DNA of 64,000 nt from Pseudoalteromonas shioyasakiensis (GCF_024518675.1 NZ_JANIGL010000002.1:558001-622000), one strand, 5' to 3'; counted from the first letter of the stretch, positions 27,135 to 36,729 are shown. Numbers and translations are program-made. Notes: generated by a model from the letters alone, not told the origin.

Positions 27135-30026
27135 TTAGTCTCTGTATGTCTCTACCGCTGGGCATGAACATACTAGGTTACGGTCGCCGTATACGTCATC
27201 GATACGCGTTACTGTTGGCCAGAATTTGTTTTTTGCAACAGCTGGTACTGGGAATGCAGCGTAGAAGCGGTCATATGCTCTGTCCCACTCATTACCAAGT
27301 ACGTCGCCTTGTGTATGCGGTGCAAAAACTAGCGGGTTGTTTTCGATAGACCATTCGCCAGAGATCACTTTGTCGATTTCGCCTTTGATTGACACCATCG
27401 CTTCGATGAAACGGTCAATCTCAACTTTAGACTCAGATTCAGTCGGCTCAATCATCAGCGTGCCCGCTACTGGGAACGACATAGTTGGTGAATGGAAACC
27501 GTAATCTTGTAGGCGCTTAGCCACGTCCATTTCAGTGATGCCTGATGCATCTTTTAATGGGCGTAAGTCAACAATACATTCGTGAGCAACACGGTTGTTG
27601 CGACCACGGTATAAAATTGGGAAGTGCTGGCTTAACTCGTGAGTTAAGTAGTTAGCATTCACAATCGCCATTTCAGTGGCTTGTTTAAGGCCTTCGCTAC
27701 CCATCATGGTGATGTAAGCCCATGAAATAGGTAAAATAGCCGCAGAGCCGTATGGTGCTGCTGATACCGCGCCGTTGCCTACGTTAGTGCCAGGTACGTT
27801 AATTACGCTGTGGTTTGGCATAAATGGCGCAAGGTGTGATTTAACACCGATTGGGCCAACACCTGGGCCACCGCCACCGTGTGGAATACAGAACGTTTTA
27901 TGCAAGTTTAAGTGCGATACGTCAGAGCCGATAGAACCTGGGCTAGTAACACCTACTTGGGCGTTCATGTTTGCGCCATCCATGTAAACTTGGCCGCCGT
28001 GCTGGTGCACGATGTCGCAAATTTCACGGATTGTTTCTTCGTATACGCCGTGCGTAGACGGGTATGTGATCATGATACATGATAGGTTTTCTGATACTTC
28101 TTCAGCTTTCGCTTTAAGATCAGCCATATCAACGTTACCGTTTTTGTCGCAATCAACAACCACGATTTTCATGCTCGCCATTTGTGCAGATGCAGGGTTT
28201 GTACCGTGCGCTGAACTTGGGATCAAACATACATTACGGTGTGCATCACCACGCGACTCATGGTATTTACGAATCGCGATTAAGCCTGCGTATTCACCTT
28301 GTGCGCCAGAGTTAGGCTGTAGTGATACGGCATCGTAACCGGTAATGTTAACCAACCAATCATGTAGTTCGTTAATCATGATTTGGTAACCTTCTGCTTG
28401 GTCTAGCGGGCAGAATGGGTGAAGGTTAGCAAACTCAGGCCACGTGATTGGGATCATCTCAGCTGTCGCGTTTAGTTTCATAGTGCATGAACCTAACGAG
28501 ATCATTGAGTGGTTAAGCGCTAAATCTTTGTTTTCAAGACGCTTAATGTAACGCAGCATTTCAGTTTCGCTGTGGTACGAATTGAAGTTCGGGTGCGTTA
28601 GCACTTCGTCATCACGTACTAGGCTTGCCGGAATTGACTCGCTACCGTTTGCTTCAATGTCAGCAGCAATTGCATCAACACTTAAACCATGGCCTTCACC
28701 TAGGATGATGTCGAATAACTCGGCTACGTCAGCACGGGTTGTGGTTTCTGATACTGCAATTGAGTACTCGCCATCATGGTTAGTTGCAAAGTTAACGCCA
28801 TTAGCAACTGCACGAGCTACTACGTCGTCTTTGTCATCGCTAACAACAGTTAGGGTATCAAACCATGTGTTGTGCTTCAGGTTTACGCCTTTAGCTTGTA
28901 GGCCAGCGGCTAAAATATCAGCAAAGCGATGAATACGCTGTGCGATTGTTTTTAAGCCTTGTGGACCATGGTACACCGCGTAAAACGCTGCCATGTTGGC
29001 AAGTAATACTTGCGCTGTACAAATGTTTGAGTTGGCTTTGTCGCGGCGAATGTGTTGCTCGCGCGTTTGCATTGCCATACGTAGTGCATCGTTACCTAAA
29101 CGGTCTTTAGATACACCAATAATACGACCTGGTAATGAGCGTTTGTACGAATCACGCGTGGCAAAGAATGCCGCGTGAGGACCGCCGTAACCCATTGGCA
29201 CACCAAAGCGCTGTGCAGAACCAAGTACTACGTCTGCACCCAGTTTACCCGGTGCTTTTAATAGTAATAAGCTCATGATGTCGGCTGCAACACAGGCAAT
29301 CGCTTTTTTGCTTTGTACGCCAGCGATTAAATCAGTGATGTCTACCACTTCACCTGATGTTGATGGGTATTGGAATAACGCACCAAAAATTTCGTGATTT
29401 ACGGCATCAGCCGCAGGACCAACTACCACTTCAAAACCAAACTGGTCGGCACGCGTTGCAACTACGTCGATTGTTTGTGTGTGTACGTCATCAGCAATAA
29501 AGAAGATGTTGGCTTTTTTAGCTTTAGAAACACGCTTTGCAAGGCCCATTGCCTCTGCAGCTGCGGTTGATTCATCAAGTAATGATGCACTTGCTAAATC
29601 AAGACCGGTAAGGTCTAAGGTCATAGTTTGGAAGTTTAATAATGACTCTAAACGCCCTTGAGCAATCTCTGGTTGGTATGGAGTGTACGCTGTGTACCAG
29701 CCTGGGTTCTCAAGTACGTTACGTAAAATTACGTGTGGTACGTGAGTTGGGTGGTAGCCTTGACCAATATAAGATTTGAACACTTTATTTTTATTGGCTA
29801 CTGATTTTAAGTAGCTTAGTGTTTCAACTTCAGTGCGGCTTTCGCCCACTGTAAGGCCTTGCTCTAAGCGGATGCTTGCAGGTACAGTTTGACCGATCAG
29901 CTCTTCAACACTCGATACTCCAAGAGCACTTAGCATATCGCTTACTTGTGCTGGGCTTGGCCCAATATGGCGGCGAATAAAATCTTGCGTTTGCTCTAAT
30001 TGTTCAAGAGATTTGGCGTTTGACAT
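27135..30026 (-). CDS. gcvP: Glycine dehydrogenase (decarboxylating), P-protein
   Basis: A 963-residue single-chain P-protein of the glycine cleavage system. It decarboxylates glycine on pyridoxal phosphate and passes the aminomethyl group to the lipoyl arm of GcvH. Both homologous halves are present: N-terminal with [10 protein letters not shown] and GYHPTHVP, C-terminal with the PLP lysine Lys710 in [15 protein letters not shown]. Length matches the usual 950-965. AGGA lies nine bases before the ATG. It follows gcvH after 166 bases that include a terminator hairpin, so it may be transcribed partly on its own. Confidence 0.97.
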   Translation of the reverse strand: MSNAKSLEQLEQTQDFIRRHIGPSPAQVSDMLSALGVSSVEELIGQTVPASIRLEQGLTVGESRTEVETLSYLKSVANKNKVFKSYIGQGYHPTHVPHVILRNVLENPGWYTAYTPYQPEIAQGRLESLLNFQTMTLDLTGLDLASASLLDESTAAAEAMGLAKRVSKAKKANIFFIADDVHTQTIDVVATRADQFGFEVVVGPAADAVNHEIFGALFQYPSTSGEVVDITDLIAGVQSKKAIACVAADIMSLLLLKAPGKLGADVVLGSAQRFGVPMGYGGPHAAFFATRDSYKRSLPGRIIGVSKDRLGNDALRMAMQTREQHIRRDKANSNICTAQVLLANMAAFYAVYHGPQGLKTIAQRIHRFADILAAGLQAKGVNLKHNTWFDTLTVVSDDKDDVVARAVANGVNFATNHDGEYSIAVSETTTRADVAELFDIILGEGHGLSVDAIAADIEANGSESIPASLVRDDEVLTHPNFNSYHSETEMLRYIKRLENKDLALNHSMISLGSCTMKLNATAEMIPITWPEFANLHPFCPLDQAEGYQIMINELHDWLVNITGYDAVSLQPNSGAQGEYAGLIAIRKYHESRGDAHRNVCLIPSSAHGTNPASAQMASMKIVVVDCDKNGNVDMADLKAKAEEVSENLSCIMITYPSTHGVYEETIREICDIVHQHGGQVYMDGANMNAQVGVTSPGSIGSDVSHLNLHKTFCIPHGGGGPGVGPIGVKSHLAPFMPNHSVINVPGTNVGNGAVSAAPYGSAAILPISWAYITMMGSEGLKQATEMAIVNANYLTHELSQHFPILYRGRNNRVAHECIVDLRPLKDASGITEMDVAKRLQDYGFHSPTMSFPVAGTLMIEPTESESKVEIDRFIEAMVSIKGEIDKVISGEWSIENNPLVFAPHTQGDVLGNEWDRAYDRFYAAFPVPAVAKNKFWPTVTRIDDVYGDRNLVCSCPAVETYRD

Positions 30027-30145
30027 TTGTCCAGATTCCTATGATCCAAAAAATAAATGGTTATCGCTAATGGGTGACCAGCAATAACTTAAAAGCTTTT
30101 GATTTAATGACTTACAATGTATGGAAAGGTAAGCGGTAAAATCAT

Positions 30146-30171
30146 AAAAGCCCCAAGTTTGTGGGGCTTTT
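30146..30171 (-). terminator. Hairpin terminator between gcvH and gcvP
   Basis: Arms AAAAGCCCC and GGGGCTTTT with an eight-base loop, with a T run on the minus strand, just after the gcvH stop (30193). It may end most gcvT-gcvH transcripts or act as an attenuator or processing site before gcvP. Confidence 0.75.
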
Positions 30172-30192
30172 AGTCTCAACAATAACTAATAA

Positions 30193-30582
30193 TTAGTCTT
30201 CGTCGATGGTGTTTGCATAGCCTTCAGCGTCAAGCAGATTTTCCAGCTCAGACTCATCAGATGCTTTAATGCGGAATAACCAACCGTCGCCGTAAGCGTC
30301 GTTGTTTACAGTTTCTGGTGCATCTTCAAGCTCTTCATTGATTGCAATGATTTCGCCACCGATTGGTGCGTAGATATCTGATGCTGCTTTAACAGACTCT
30401 GCAACTGCACAATCTTCGCCAGCGTCTACTTCGTCACCAACTTCTGGTAATTCTACAAAAACCATGTCGCCAAGAAGCTCTTGTGCATGCTCAGAGATAC
30501 CTACAGTGAAAGTACCGTCACCTTCGTTGCGAACCCACTCGTGTGAAGAGGCATACTTTAAATCGCTAGGGATATTGCTCAT
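30193..30582 (-). CDS. gcvH: Glycine cleavage system H protein
   Basis: A 129-residue lipoyl carrier protein that shuttles the aminomethyl group between GcvP, GcvT and lipoamide dehydrogenase. The lipoylation site is Lys65 in the motif [15 protein letters not shown], inside the single biotinyl/lipoyl-type domain. I start at ATG 30582, with AAGGAA eight bases upstream; an extension of nine codons in the same frame falls in the repeat that precedes the gene. Highly acidic, cytoplasmic. The leader is formed by the right end of a MITE-like repeat, which may influence its expression. Confidence 0.95.
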   Translation of the reverse strand: MSNIPSDLKYASSHEWVRNEGDGTFTVGISEHAQELLGDMVFVELPEVGDEVDAGEDCAVAESVKAASDIYAPIGGEIIAINEELEDAPETVNNDAYGDGWLFRIKASDESELENLLDAEGYANTIDED

Positions 30583-30602
30583 TTTTTGTTCCTTTGGTTT
30601 TG

Positions 30603-30764
30603 ATACCAATCAACTTAAATATTTAACCATTCTAGCGGTCTAAATAAAGCGCTGACTGCGTTATTAATTTATCAGGTAGAACAACTACATATCAAAATTA
30701 ATGCTTTGTTATCACTCTATTTATCTGTCGCTATAAGTGGTTAATAACTCAACATGATTGGTAT
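30603..30764. repeat. MITE-like long inverted repeat between gcvT and gcvH
   Basis: A 162-base segment with perfect ten-base ends ATACCAATCA (30603-30612) and TGATTGGTAT (30755-30764). The pairing continues inward with gaps, for example TTAACCATTCTAGCG against CGCTATAAGTGGTTAA, and closes in a central hairpin (GTAG-AACAA-CTAC). It fills almost the whole 216-base gcvT-gcvH spacer and has no coding frame. Size, imperfect symmetry and intergenic position fit a non-autonomous mobile repeat. I saw only this one copy in the window. Confidence 0.7.
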
Positions 30765-30798
30765 TATTGGGTGATAACACCAAATTTTAATTAATACT

Positions 30799-31881
30799 TT
30801 AAAGTACAGACTTACCGTTACGTACAAAGCTTGGTTTTACTACTTTTACGTTAACTAATTTTTTACGCATTTCTACTTGGGCTGTCTCGCCTGTTGAACG
30901 TGGTACACGTGCAAGAGCAACACTAAAACCAAGTGTAGGTGAGAAAGTACCAGAGGTAATAACCCCTTCGCCACCTTCAACGATTACTTTTGAACCGCTA
31001 CGCAATACGCCTTTTTCTTCAAGCACTAGGCCAACTAATTTGTCTGTGCTTTTTTCTGCGCGTTGCTTAACTAATACATCACGACCGATAAAGTCACGAT
31101 CTTCAGGCTCCCACGCAATGGTCCACGCCATGTTTGCTGCAAGTGGTGAAACGCTTTCGTCCATATCTAGGCCGTAAAGGTTCATACCTGCTTCTAAACG
31201 CAGTGTGTCACGTGCGCCAAGGCCTGCTGGTTTAACACCTGCATCTAGCAGTTGTTGCCAAAGATCAGCAGCTTGCTCGTTCGGTACTACAATTTCGTAA
31301 CCGTCTTCGCCAGTATAGCCTGTTGTCGCAATAAATAAATCACCAACTTGAACACCAAAAAACGGCTTCATACCTTCAACGGCTGCTTGTTGCTCAGCGG
31401 TTAAAAGTGTCGCTGTTTTTGCTTTAGCGTTAGGGCCTTGTACTGCAATCATGGCAAACTCTGGGCGCTCCGTTACTGCAACGGCAAAATCGGCTGATAC
31501 TTTAGCCATATGCGCTAAATCTTTTTCGCGAGTTGCTGAGTTAACCACTAAACGGTAATCCGTTTCAGAGAAAAAGTAGATGATAAGGTCGTCGATTACG
31601 CCGCCTTGTTCGTTAAGCATACCTGTGTATAAGGCTTTACCTGGAACAGTTAATTTAGCCACGTCGTTAGCAACTAATTTGCGTAAGAATGCTTGTGCTT
31701 GCTCGCCTTTAACATCCACAATCGTCATGTGCGATACGTCAAACATGCCAGCATCGGTACGCACTGCGTTGTGCTCTTCGATTTGCGAACCATAGTTGAT
31801 TGGCATTTCCCAGCCGTGAAAATCAACCATTTTAGCGTTAGCTTCAAGGTGCTTTGCATGTAAAACTGTTTTAGAAGTCAT
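30799..31881 (-). CDS. gcvT: Aminomethyltransferase, glycine cleavage T protein
   Basis: A 360-residue T-protein that releases ammonia from the aminomethyl-H-protein and makes 5,10-methylene-tetrahydrofolate. Family landmarks are [14 protein letters not shown] near the N-terminus, [14 protein letters not shown], then [12 protein letters not shown], which contains the catalytic Asp, and [15 protein letters not shown]. The C-terminal barrel runs from about residue 280. AAGGAATATT precedes the ATG. It is the first gene of the gcv cluster, with a promoter about 80 bases upstream. No glycine riboswitch is visible in this short leader. Confidence 0.96.
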   Translation of the reverse strand: MTSKTVLHAKHLEANAKMVDFHGWEMPINYGSQIEEHNAVRTDAGMFDVSHMTIVDVKGEQAQAFLRKLVANDVAKLTVPGKALYTGMLNEQGGVIDDLIIYFFSETDYRLVVNSATREKDLAHMAKVSADFAVAVTERPEFAMIAVQGPNAKAKTATLLTAEQQAAVEGMKPFFGVQVGDLFIATTGYTGEDGYEIVVPNEQAADLWQQLLDAGVKPAGLGARDTLRLEAGMNLYGLDMDESVSPLAANMAWTIAWEPEDRDFIGRDVLVKQRAEKSTDKLVGLVLEEKGVLRSGSKVIVEGGEGVITSGTFSPTLGFSVALARVPRSTGETAQVEMRKKLVNVKVVKPSFVRNGKSVL

Positions 31882-31905
31882 AATATTCCTTCACTTTATA
31901 ATTAA

Positions 31906-31963
31906 CCCAATTTTGGGCGTGGCCTCAATTTAATGAGGGGGAATAACATGGGCGGCGATTATA
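31906..31963 (-). promoter_or_regulatory. gcvT promoter -10 box and structured leader
   Basis: On the minus strand TATAAT (31958-31963) lies about 80 bases before gcvT. The leader contains two small stems, CCTCA-TTAAAT-TGAGG (31923-31938) and CCCAA-AA-TTGGG (31906-31917). No good -35 box fits (TGTCAG at 16 bases), which would suit an activator-dependent promoter, perhaps using the nearby LysR protein. Confidence 0.4.
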
Positions 31964-32014
31964 CATAAGTTGTACTGCACTGACACCCAAATTGCGAATT
32001 TGTTACTATAAACT

Positions 32015-32028
32015 CGGTTTAAAAACCG
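32015..32028 (-). terminator. Weak hairpin after the GcvT-like gene
   Basis: CGGTTTAAAAACCG can form a short stem 15 bases after the stop of the half-length GcvT gene, with AT-rich but not T-only sequence behind it. Read-through into gcvT is possible. Confidence 0.35.
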
Positions 32029-32043
32029 AATTTTAAAATCTGG

Positions 32044-32652
32044 TTAAGCAACCTCTGCCAAGGTTAAATCAAACCCATGCTGCTGTAATGTTGCCTGCCA
32101 CTTTGCAAGCTCTGGGGCCTTAGCCACCAGCTGAAAATACTGCTGAGATTGTTTATCGATGGCGGTAATAAATACTTCGCCACTTTGTGCGCCGTAACAG
32201 CTTGTTGCGTTAGATAAGCGCAAGCCCGGTGTTAGCTTAAAAGCGTCAATCAAAGTATCAAACGCTTGCTCACCACCTAACGTTAAAACAGCTAAGTCGC
32301 TACGCACAACAAACTCAATATCGTAACGCAGTTGCTGCTCACAAATCAGTGACTGTAATTGGGCGCTGGCATCACTATGTAAAACAAATCTAAATGCGGT
32401 CTCGCTAAAATAATATAAAGCAAAACTATAGGTGCTATTTAAGTCGCCGTCTAACGTGCCTTTTAAGCCTAAGCCACTGGCGGTTAGTTTATTTAAATCT
32501 AACCCTAAAATAGCCGTTAAAAATGGGATTGCCTCAGTGCCACTAAAATCAATGACCACACTATTATTATCGGCCTGTAGCATATTGCTTTGCGGCGCAT
32601 CTAGCTGGCTGTGACGAGCGAACATTATTGGAGTAAAAGTCATCATTGACAC
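32044..32652 (-). CDS. Half-length GcvT-like protein
   Basis: A 202-residue protein that resembles the middle of GcvT encoded next to it. FALYYFSETAFRFVLHSD aligns with [18 protein letters not shown] of GcvT, LAVLTLGGEQAFDTLID with [15 protein letters not shown], and YGAQSGEVFITA with [12 protein letters not shown]. It thus covers roughly GcvT residues 40-215 and lacks the N-terminal HGWEMP motif, the conserved Asp region and the C-terminal barrel, so it cannot be an ordinary aminomethyltransferase. It may be a regulatory or assembly partner, or a folate-binding YgfZ-like derivative. It lies upstream of gcvT on the same strand and is divergent from a LysR gene. Confidence 0.65.
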   Translation of the reverse strand: MSMMTFTPIMFARHSQLDAPQSNMLQADNNSVVIDFSGTEAIPFLTAILGLDLNKLTASGLGLKGTLDGDLNSTYSFALYYFSETAFRFVLHSDASAQLQSLICEQQLRYDIEFVVRSDLAVLTLGGEQAFDTLIDAFKLTPGLRLSNATSCYGAQSGEVFITAIDKQSQQYFQLVAKAPELAKWQATLQQHGFDLTLAEVA

Positions 32653-32713
32653 CTATCAATCTATAGTCACAAAAGTATATTGCGGGTGGCGTGCAACAAC
32701 AAATTGTAATTTC

Positions 32714-32727
32714 TTATCAATTGATAA
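32714..32727. promoter_or_regulatory. Candidate LysR-type operator
   Basis: A perfect 14-base palindrome TTATCAATTGATAA lies in the 117-base gap between the LysR gene and the GcvT-like gene, about 45 bases from the LysR start. It has the T-N12-A form close to LysR boxes. Likely site for autoregulation and for control of the divergent gene. Confidence 0.45.
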
Positions 32728-32769
32728 ATAATAATTATGTATTTAACCTTATAAATTGAATTTTTTTAT

Positions 32770-33615
32770 ATGAAGAATATTTCAACAGATGGATTACGCA
32801 CCTTAATTACCGTGGTTGAGGTAGGTGGATTCGCCAAAGCCGGAGAATTGTTAGGTTTATCGCAACCTGCTGTGAGCTTACAAATTAAGCGCCTTGAAGA
32901 TATGCTCGGCCATAAACTATTTAAAAAACAAGGTCAGCGCCAAGTGCTTAATCAGTATGGTGAATTATTATTGCCGATGGCAAAACACATGCTGTTGCAA
33001 AACGACAGTATCTTACAGTTGTTTACTAAAGAAAACGTTACCGGCAAAGTAAGGTTAGGTATTCCCAGCGAATTTGCCGCGCGTATATTGCCCTCTATCA
33101 TTGGCGATTTTATCGCGCTATACCCTGATGTATCGCTAGAGGTTAAATCACGTTTAAGTAAGCATTTACTTTCAGTGTCACGTGAAGATCAATTTGATTT
33201 AGTATTGGCGTTAAATGAAGATTTAAACTCTGAGAAATTCCCGGTATTTATGCAAGACCAACTTGTTTGGGTGGGTGACTTATCATTGGCGCAAAACGAA
33301 GTGGTTACTTTAGTTACTGCGCCAGAAGGTTGTATTTACCGCCGCCGTGCTATAGAGGCGCTGCAAATGGCCGGAATAAAATACCGCATAAGTTATAGCA
33401 ACGCCGATTTAACCGGCCTCACCGCAGCGCTCAAAGAAGGCTTAGGCATTACCGTACTTGCCAAAAGTACCGTGCCACATGAGTTAAATTATCAGTTACA
33501 CACTAAAGATTTACCCGAACTTGGCCGCATTGGTATTAGCTTAATAAACCGTGTAGAACACCCTGAACATGCGGTAGCTAAACTCGCTGAATTTATCAGC
33601 CTACGTTTAAGTTAA
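32770..33615 (+). CDS. LysR family transcriptional regulator
   Basis: A 281-residue LysR-type regulator. The N-terminal helix-turn-helix (about residues 5-62) has GGFAKAGELLGLSQPAVSL followed by IKRLEDMLGHKLFKKQ; the rest is the periplasmic-binding-like effector domain (VRLGIPSEFAARILPSIIG, LKEGLGITVLAKSTVP). It is divergent from the GcvT-like gene and, behind it, gcvT-gcvH-gcvP. The position suggests a GcvA-like role in glycine or one-carbon control, but the sequence cannot prove it. No Shine-Dalgarno is visible before the ATG. Confidence 0.88.
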   Translation: MKNISTDGLRTLITVVEVGGFAKAGELLGLSQPAVSLQIKRLEDMLGHKLFKKQGQRQVLNQYGELLLPMAKHMLLQNDSILQLFTKENVTGKVRLGIPSEFAARILPSIIGDFIALYPDVSLEVKSRLSKHLLSVSREDQFDLVLALNEDLNSEKFPVFMQDQLVWVGDLSLAQNEVVTLVTAPEGCIYRRRAIEALQMAGIKYRISYSNADLTGLTAALKEGLGITVLAKSTVPHELNYQLHTKDLPELGRIGISLINRVEHPEHAVAKLAEFISLRLS

Positions 33616-33649
33616 CAGGCCAACGTTGTTATTGGTTCAAAGTCTAATA

Positions 33650-33675
33650 AAAAAAGCGCGGTATTAACCGCGCCT
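33650..33675 (-). terminator. Terminator of the sugar permease gene
   Basis: GCGCGGT and ACCGCGC arms with a short loop (33655-33672), followed on the minus strand by TTTTTTT. It also sits after the convergent LysR gene. Confidence 0.75.
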
Positions 33676-33737
33676 TTGCTCACTTACAAACTTTCCTAAC
33701 TCGCTAACTTTACTCTCGCTAACTGACTAACTTTATT

Positions 33738-35039
33738 CTACTTCCAACTTTTCATTTTATGGCCTTTAAGCGCATAGAATAAAATGAATAAATAACTTGG
33801 GATCATCACAACGTAAGCACCTTGCGGGCCAAGGCCAACGACATTTCCTAGACCAATCAATAATGGGCCTAAAGCGCCACCAGCAATACCCATAATTAAT
33901 AAGCCTGAAGCCGTGCCTGTTAAACGCCCTAACCCAGCTAACGCTAAAGGCCAAATAGCAGGCCACACCATAGCATTAGCAAAACCGAGTAATGCAATGC
34001 ATAACAATGGGTCTGGAAGTTCAGGGCCACCAAATGGGACTAACAACAGGTTAGCAATAATAAACGAATCATTGCTCCCCATAATAACTGCAAGCACAGT
34101 CACTATGCCTGCAACGCCCGACATAACGAGAGCACTTTGTTGTGACATAAAACGTGGAATAAGTGCTATACCAATGGCGTAACCAATTAACATACACGCC
34201 ATAGTGTATGAGGTCATTACAGAGTAGTCGGCGACACCTATTTGTAACGCGTAAGAACCAATAGTATCAGCGGCAATTACTTCCACAGCCACGTACAGAG
34301 CTATGCCAATTACACCAAATACTAGGTGAGGATGTTGTAAGGCTTCTTTTACTTCTCCTTTGCCACTCCCTTCAGACTCTTCGAAGACTAAATCAGGTAA
34401 TGGTGCAAATTTAGCAAAGAGTGCAAACAATAGAATAAAGCCTGCAATAGCTAAATAAGGTAAAATTAAACTATTTGCCATCGCATCTTTTTGCGCTTGC
34501 GATAATTGCTCTCCGTCGGCAACGACACCACTTACTACTACGGCAGCAAAAATCACCGGTACAATTACACCTGCAAACTTATTTAATAAGCCCATAATAC
34601 AAACACGTACTGCAGCTGATTTCTCAGAGCCCATTTTTACCACATAAGGGTTAATCGCTGTTTGCAAGATTGTTTGCCCCACACCAATCATTAATTGAGC
34701 AAATAAGAATATTTCAATCATTTGCAGCTTTGCAGCAGGGATATACATTAATGCAGAGGCCGCCATAATAGCACAGCCGATCGCCATACCATTTTTATAA
34801 CCAACCCGCTTAATTAGCATGGCCGATGGAATACCGGCAACCGTTACGGCAATGTAAAATGAAGAGATAATAAACGAAGCTTGTAATGGTGATAACACCA
34901 GCATTTGTTGTAAAAATGGAGTAATTGCACCATTCAGCCAGGTTATACACCCTAAAATAAAGAACATTGATCCTGCCAATGTCATTGGCAGCCAAATACT
35001 GTGCTTAGTATTTGCTTCTAACTCGACGGTTGCTTCCAT
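33738..35039 (-). CDS. Sugar MFS permease, FucP/GluP/NagP (FHS) type
   Basis: A 433-residue 12-helix permease of the FHS branch of the MFS, which imports fucose, glucose/galactose or N-acetylglucosamine with protons or sodium. Typical segments are FFILGCITWLNGAITPFLQ in helix 1, QTAINPYVVKMG after helix 4 and GLLNKFAGVIVPVIFA in helix 5. The late part carries GGALGPLLIGLG. No catabolic gene accompanies it, so the sugar is not defined by context. A LacI-type operator 125 bases upstream suggests sugar-controlled repression; in Alteromonadales NagP-type permeases are controlled in that way. Confidence 0.82.
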   Translation of the reverse strand: MEATVELEANTKHSIWLPMTLAGSMFFILGCITWLNGAITPFLQQMLVLSPLQASFIISSFYIAVTVAGIPSAMLIKRVGYKNGMAIGCAIMAASALMYIPAAKLQMIEIFLFAQLMIGVGQTILQTAINPYVVKMGSEKSAAVRVCIMGLLNKFAGVIVPVIFAAVVVSGVVADGEQLSQAQKDAMANSLILPYLAIAGFILLFALFAKFAPLPDLVFEESEGSGKGEVKEALQHPHLVFGVIGIALYVAVEVIAADTIGSYALQIGVADYSVMTSYTMACMLIGYAIGIALIPRFMSQQSALVMSGVAGIVTVLAVIMGSNDSFIIANLLLVPFGGPELPDPLLCIALLGFANAMVWPAIWPLALAGLGRLTGTASGLLIMGIAGGALGPLLIGLGNVVGLGPQGAYVVMIPSYLFILFYALKGHKMKSWK

Positions 35040-35162
35040 AGTTTTATCTCAACAGTTTATTTTAATTAATTATTTTAGCCGTACACCATAAAAGCTTGGT
35101 AAACCCGAGGTATAGCAATACTAAAACCATTTTTATTACATAAAATTAATCATACACCAACA

Positions 35163-35184
35163 AAAATGACAGCGCTATCATTTT
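35163..35184. promoter_or_regulatory. LacI-family operator upstream of the sugar permease
   Basis: A 22-base near-perfect palindrome, AAAATGACAGCGCTATCATTTT, with the central AGCGCT and only one mismatched pair. This is the form bound by LacI-family repressors of sugar genes. It lies about 125 bases before the start of the FHS permease, in its promoter region. No LacI gene lies in this window, so the repressor must be encoded elsewhere. Confidence 0.6.
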
Positions 35185-35357
35185 GCGTAAAAGTTACTCA
35201 AAAACGACTTTTACGGCGGCTTAAAATAAAAAATAGAGCTTATTTACAACAGGTTAGATAAATACTGGAATTATATTTATGAAAAATTCATATCGAGGAC
35301 AAAAGAATGTGCTCTAAAAGTATGTTGATTGGCTGATCCTTAGCACCGTTAAAGTCG
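35185..35357. other. Intergenic DNA between the permease operator and the DUF1289 gene
   Basis: AT-rich spacer with no gene; together with the operator and promoter it makes a 318-base gap. A short inverted pair, AAAAGT-N and ACTTTT around 35190-35215, follows the operator. Confidence 0.4.
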
Positions 35358-35546
35358 TTATTTTTTTGCTACAGCTTTACGCCCTTGGCATGTTGCAAGT
35401 ATTTGTTCTTTTCGACTGATTGAAGCGCTATGCCATTCAAGTATTTCCTCAAGGCTGCGAAAACAGCCAATACAAATATCTCTACTATCTAAGCAGCAAC
35501 ATCTAATGCAGGGATTTTTCGGATAAAGCTCATTGTTGTCACACAA
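35358..35546 (-). CDS. DUF1289 family small cysteine-rich protein
   Basis: A 62-residue protein of the DUF1289 family. The core NPCIRCCCLDSRDICIGCFR with Cys13, Cys16-18, Cys25 and Cys28, and the following SLEEILEWHSASISRKEQIL, are the family signature, thought to bind a metal. Function unknown. It is monocistronic, with its 5' end in an AT-rich spacer before the mscS gene's end, and has an ordinary length for the family. Confidence 0.8.
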   Translation of the reverse strand: MCDNNELYPKNPCIRCCCLDSRDICIGCFRSLEEILEWHSASISRKEQILATCQGRKAVAKK

Positions 35547-35713
35547 ACTAACCCCCCACTATTCAAGATCAAGTTTACCTAACTTTAGTTTGAATTTAGT
35601 TGTGTGTCAGTTAAATCCTCTGCATCAATGCGTGTAAATTAGTATTAAGGTTAAGTAAAAAGTACATTATACAAAGCGCATTCCGGCATACGCTTTGTAT
35701 CTATTAAGCGAGT

Positions 35714-36625
35714 TTAATCTTGGCTATCCTGTTTTTGACTAATCATCGCATCAAGCTTTTCACCCCCTTTAATTCCAAAATCGAGCGTGCGAATTGGGAA
35801 TGGAATACTAATGTCAGCTTCTGCTAATGCTTGTTTAACGGCAACAACCGCTTTGTGCCTTACGGTCATAAAATCCGCTTCACCGGGGTATTTTATCCAA
35901 AACCAAACTAATAAATTAACGCTGCTATCGCCAAACCCTTCTGCATAAACTGCGGTTTCGTCTTGCTTTATAACAAAATCAAACTCATTGATTTTTTTAA
36001 CTATCACCTCAGCAGCTTGTTCTGGATCATCACCGTATGAAATCCCCACAGGCACTTCAATGCGGCGAACACCTAAGGTGCTGTAGTTACGTAATACATT
36101 ACGAAATAGGATTTTATTTGGCACTAGAATTAATTGACCATAAAAGTTTTCAATCAGGGTATTACGTAAATTAATTGATTTAACCGTACCAAAAGCATCA
36201 TCGGTTTTAATGACATCGCCAGTTTTAAAGGGTTTTCGAATACCCATGGCGATGCCTGCGATGAGGTTTTCGGTCATATCTTGAAACGCAAAACCAATTG
36301 CTAAACCAACAATACCGGCACCTGCAAGCAATGAAGTAACCGTGCCTTTTAACCCCATAAAATCCAGAGCAATAAAGACCCCAACACATAAGACGACCAT
36401 CTTGAAGATGGACGCCATTAAATCGGCTATTTGCTTGGAGTCTAACGATCTACGTAAAACCTTACGCACCATGGAGCCTAAAAAGCGCGCGAGAATTGAA
36501 AATACAATGGCAATCAGTACTGCGACGATAAAGTTAGGTATATGGCTTATAACAATATCAAACCAGCCTCCGAGCTTTTCTTCGATAAGCTTTTCGGCTT
36601 CACTAATTGAAGGGATATTTAGCAT
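35714..36625 (-). CDS. mscS: Small-conductance mechanosensitive channel
   Basis: A 303-residue MscS-type channel that opens under membrane tension and protects cells from osmotic downshock. Three membrane helices occupy about residues 28-50, 70-92 and 96-125. The last is the pore helix with SLLAGAGIVGLAIGFAFQD, the Gly/Ala packing pattern of MscS. The cytoplasmic beta and alpha/beta vestibule follows (GTVKSINLRNTLIENFYGQ, IPVGISYGDDPEQA). Length is close to E. coli MscS plus a short tail ending QKQDSQD. Single gene, downstream of yaaA on the same strand with a terminator between. Confidence 0.92.
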   Translation of the reverse strand: MLNIPSISEAEKLIEEKLGGWFDIVISHIPNFIVAVLIAIVFSILARFLGSMVRKVLRRSLDSKQIADLMASIFKMVVLCVGVFIALDFMGLKGTVTSLLAGAGIVGLAIGFAFQDMTENLIAGIAMGIRKPFKTGDVIKTDDAFGTVKSINLRNTLIENFYGQLILVPNKILFRNVLRNYSTLGVRRIEVPVGISYGDDPEQAAEVIVKKINEFDFVIKQDETAVYAEGFGDSSVNLLVWFWIKYPGEADFMTVRHKAVVAVKQALAEADISIPFPIRTLDFGIKGGEKLDAMISQKQDSQD

Positions 36626-36687
36626 GATTGATCCTGAAAACTATTATTTAATAATCAGGTTATTGCAAAATAAACGCCAAAAATAAA

Positions 36688-36709
36688 AAACCACGCATTT
36701 GCGTGGTTT
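36688..36709 (-). terminator. Terminator of yaaA
   Basis: AAACCACGCA and TGCGTGGTTT arms form a perfect hairpin, followed on the minus strand by TTTTTTATTTTT, 20 bases past the yaaA stop. Confidence 0.85.
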
Positions 36710-36729
36710 ATTTAAAGCTTAAATGTCGC

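Noticed and set aside
31882..32043. Glycine riboswitch before gcvT
   Set aside because: The leader of about 80 bases shows only two small stems and none of the conserved tandem glycine-aptamer core.
33695..33735. Short tandem-like repeats of CTAACTTTA and CGCTAACT
   Set aside because: Irregular, only two or three units, with no wider structure; probably simple sequence next to a terminator.
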